DNA of 41,048 nucleotides, from NCBI RefSeq assembly GCF_023734095.1, contig NZ_AP024620.1, forward strand, positions 3,283,570 through 3,324,617. The letters run 5' to 3'. Shown here in pieces: positions 40,922 through 41,048 of this stretch (its first letter is position 1; every line of letters begins with the position of its first letter). The notes beneath the pieces are model-generated. The model was not told where the DNA came from and made no database searches. It worked only from the letters and a program-made list of their open reading frames with translations. The stretch comes from Moorella sp. Hama-1 (GTDB lineage: Bacteria > Bacillota > DSM-521 > Neomoorellales > Neomoorellaceae). Both the position numbers and the translations under genes were made by a program.

Positions 40922-41048
40922 TGTTGATAGTTATCCCCAAACCTGTTATGATAAAAATACCAATTTTATCTGGGCCGATCACCCTTTTCCCCAGGATCAC
41001 TCTTATCAACAACCTAATTTTTGAACACTTTGCAAGGAGGTCGCCTTT
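40922..41048 (+). promoter_or_regulatory. Edge of the replication origin / dnaA leader
   Basis: DnaA-box-like sites are TTATCCCCA (40931-40939), TTATCAACA (41003-41011) and the inverted TGTTGATAG (40922-40930), each one or two changes from TTATCCACA. AAGGAGG at 41034-41040 is a strong SD just before the window ends. With rpmH divergent on the left, the expected next gene is dnaA on the plus strand. Confidence 0.7.

Noticed and set aside
1-41048. CRISPR arrays, prophage or rRNA genes
   Set aside because: No regularly spaced repeats, phage structural genes or rRNA motifs were seen; the recurring sequences are dispersed, not in arrays.

Overview
The window looks like the end of the chromosome next to the replication origin in a thermophilic, spore-forming, selenium-using Firmicute. 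It closely resembles Moorella thermoacetica; this identification comes from recognising the gene set and proteins, not from a search. The right edge holds the conserved block rpmH-rnpA-yidD-yidC-jag-mnmE-mnmG-rsmG-parA-parB with a perfect parS site. It stops just before the expected dnaA: DnaA-box-like sites and a final AAGGAGG are visible. Nearly all genes read leftward (minus strand), away from the origin, as expected for leading-strand genes.

Layout from left to right. 1-4.7 kb: ispD (partial), a PIN-TRAM membrane protein, a CarD-type regulator, radA and a PHP hydrolase. 4.7-5.5 kb: a gene-free stretch with hairpins and a strong terminator, a candidate non-coding RNA. 5.5-9.4 kb: a signalling cluster, with an HD domain protein behind a c-di-GMP-I riboswitch and terminator, a small AbrB-like/zinc-ribbon protein, a sensor kinase and a double HD-GYP protein. 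9.4-14.6 kb: a DUF1858 protein, tRNA-Sec (selC) with its own promoter, and a complete branched-chain amino-acid ABC operon (livKHMGF) whose livF has an in-frame stop. 14.7-16.2 kb: an insertion sequence. 16.3-20.2 kb: selB and selA. 20.3-26.5 kb: Hsp20, GerMN lipoprotein, YkvI-like transporter, YyaC, a phosphoribosyltransferase, bactofilin, an M23 peptidase and DUF4446. 26.9-29.1 kb: larE and larC for the nickel-pincer cofactor. 29.4-32.5 kb: DUF554, a small membrane protein, a pyruvate-kinase-C-like protein, parB and parA. 32.6-35.3 kb: rsmG, split by an IS1634-like element with a 6-bp target duplication. 35.3-41 kb: the mnmG-to-rpmH block.

The least expected signal is a set of interspersed repeats in the 5' leaders of several genes (radA, selB, selA, a phosphoribosyltransferase gene and larE). 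One family (A) is a 243-bp element with inverted ends, present twice. The other (B) is a ~140-bp unit whose end reads CATCTCATTTCGGAGGAG, so its terminus supplies the Shine-Dalgarno sequence of the following gene. These repeats also create false N-terminal extensions of the radA and selB reading frames.

Several genes show recent damage or odd starts: livF (nonsense), rsmG (IS insertion), the double HD-GYP gene (1-base frameshift at the C-terminus), a probable CTG start for radA and an ATT start for the AbrB-like gene.
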